From IMG/VR virus record IMGVR_UViG_3300022744_000937, positions 1 through 42,448 of that record: a stretch of 42,448 nt of DNA. The stretch is one strand, 5' to 3'. The position numbers were made by a program, and so were the translations under genes. This document shows, piece after piece, positions 42,364 through 42,448 of this stretch; positions within the stretch are counted from its first letter, which is position 1; each line of letters begins with the position of its first letter. Origin of the DNA: a virus. Under the pieces are notes generated by a model, which was given only the letters and a program-made list of their open reading frames with translations, made no database searches and was not told the DNA's origin.

Positions 42364-42448
42364 TCACGGTGAACCCACCGGCCGGTGGTAGGTGTAGTCC
42401 ACGCTCACCCGGTACAGCCGGGCCTGATCTTCAAATTCACTGAGCCCC
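42364..42448 (-). CDS. Tail completion/minor tail protein, C-terminal fragment
   Basis: Only the last 27 codons are inside the window. They end with RLYRVSVDYTYHRPVGSP and a stop. The end resembles DUF3168 or gpU-type tail terminator proteins, which precede the tail tube gene in lambda-like phages. The gene continues beyond the right edge. Confidence 0.6.
   Translation of the reverse strand, partial: GLSEFEDQARLYRVSVDYTYHRPVGSP

Larger units (their letters stand above)
24057..42448 (-). mobile_element. Lambda-like prophage, tail and lysis region (partial)
   Basis: All genes are on the minus strand and follow the lambda order from tail tube through J, then fibres, then lysis genes. The head, replication and regulatory regions are not in the window and would lie to the right if present. 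The left boundary is put at the convergent junction with hrgA (24052/24057). No duplicated attachment sequence was recognised there, so the defence island could also be cargo of the same prophage. Confidence 0.85.

Overview
This looks like an accessory region of a betaproteobacterial chromosome, most likely Burkholderiales. The basis is high-GC codon use in the phage and integration genes and a lambda-like tail gene set of the type common in that order. No ribosomal or taxonomically decisive gene lies in the window, so the assignment is tentative.

Layout. A tRNA-Arg(ACG) sits on the minus strand at the left edge. It is followed by an integration/maintenance module (360-5641): a Cys4 zinc-finger-like protein, a large serine recombinase, two different ParB-like proteins and a DUF3987/YfjI-like protein. 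The last four genes are chained by 4-base overlaps. A dense anti-phage island follows (5896-24052): (i) a 1292-aa STAND-like NTPase, a 240-aa unknown protein and a trypsin-like protease; (ii) a minus-strand pair, an unknown protein and an NYN-domain nuclease, divergent from a WYL-domain regulator with three inverted repeats in the shared promoter region; (iii) a complete EcoR124-like type IC restriction-modification operon, hsdM-hsdS-prrC-hsdR, carrying the PrrC anticodon nuclease and TAEL spacer repeats in HsdS; (iv) a TIR protein plus caspase-like protease pair resembling type IV Thoeris; (v) an HrgA-like protein with a HARE-HTH and a PD-(D/E)XK-like core.

From 24057 to the right edge every gene is on the minus strand and forms the late region of a lambda-like siphophage. 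Read in transcription order (right to left) it holds: tail terminator fragment, tail tube V, G and G-T chaperones with a canonical A AAA AAC slippery site, tape measure, M, L, K, I, J, tail-fibre genes, a modification cluster, holin, endolysin, Rz/embedded Rz1 and two small genes. Head genes would lie beyond the window.

The most unusual part is 25890-31175. A tail-fibre-like protein ends in a 36-residue Cys/Asn array (14 Cys, 10 Asn, mostly alternating). Directly downstream, with overlapping or abutting starts, are a beta-rich protein, three 2OG-Fe(II) oxygenase-like proteins, a 69-aa protein and a radical SAM enzyme with a complete seven-cysteine SPASM motif. The transcript ends at a strong intrinsic terminator before the lysis genes. 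I infer a phage-encoded post-translational modification system, RiPP-like in logic, acting on the tip of its own tail fibre. I know of no described system of this kind, but the inference rests on gene order and motifs only.
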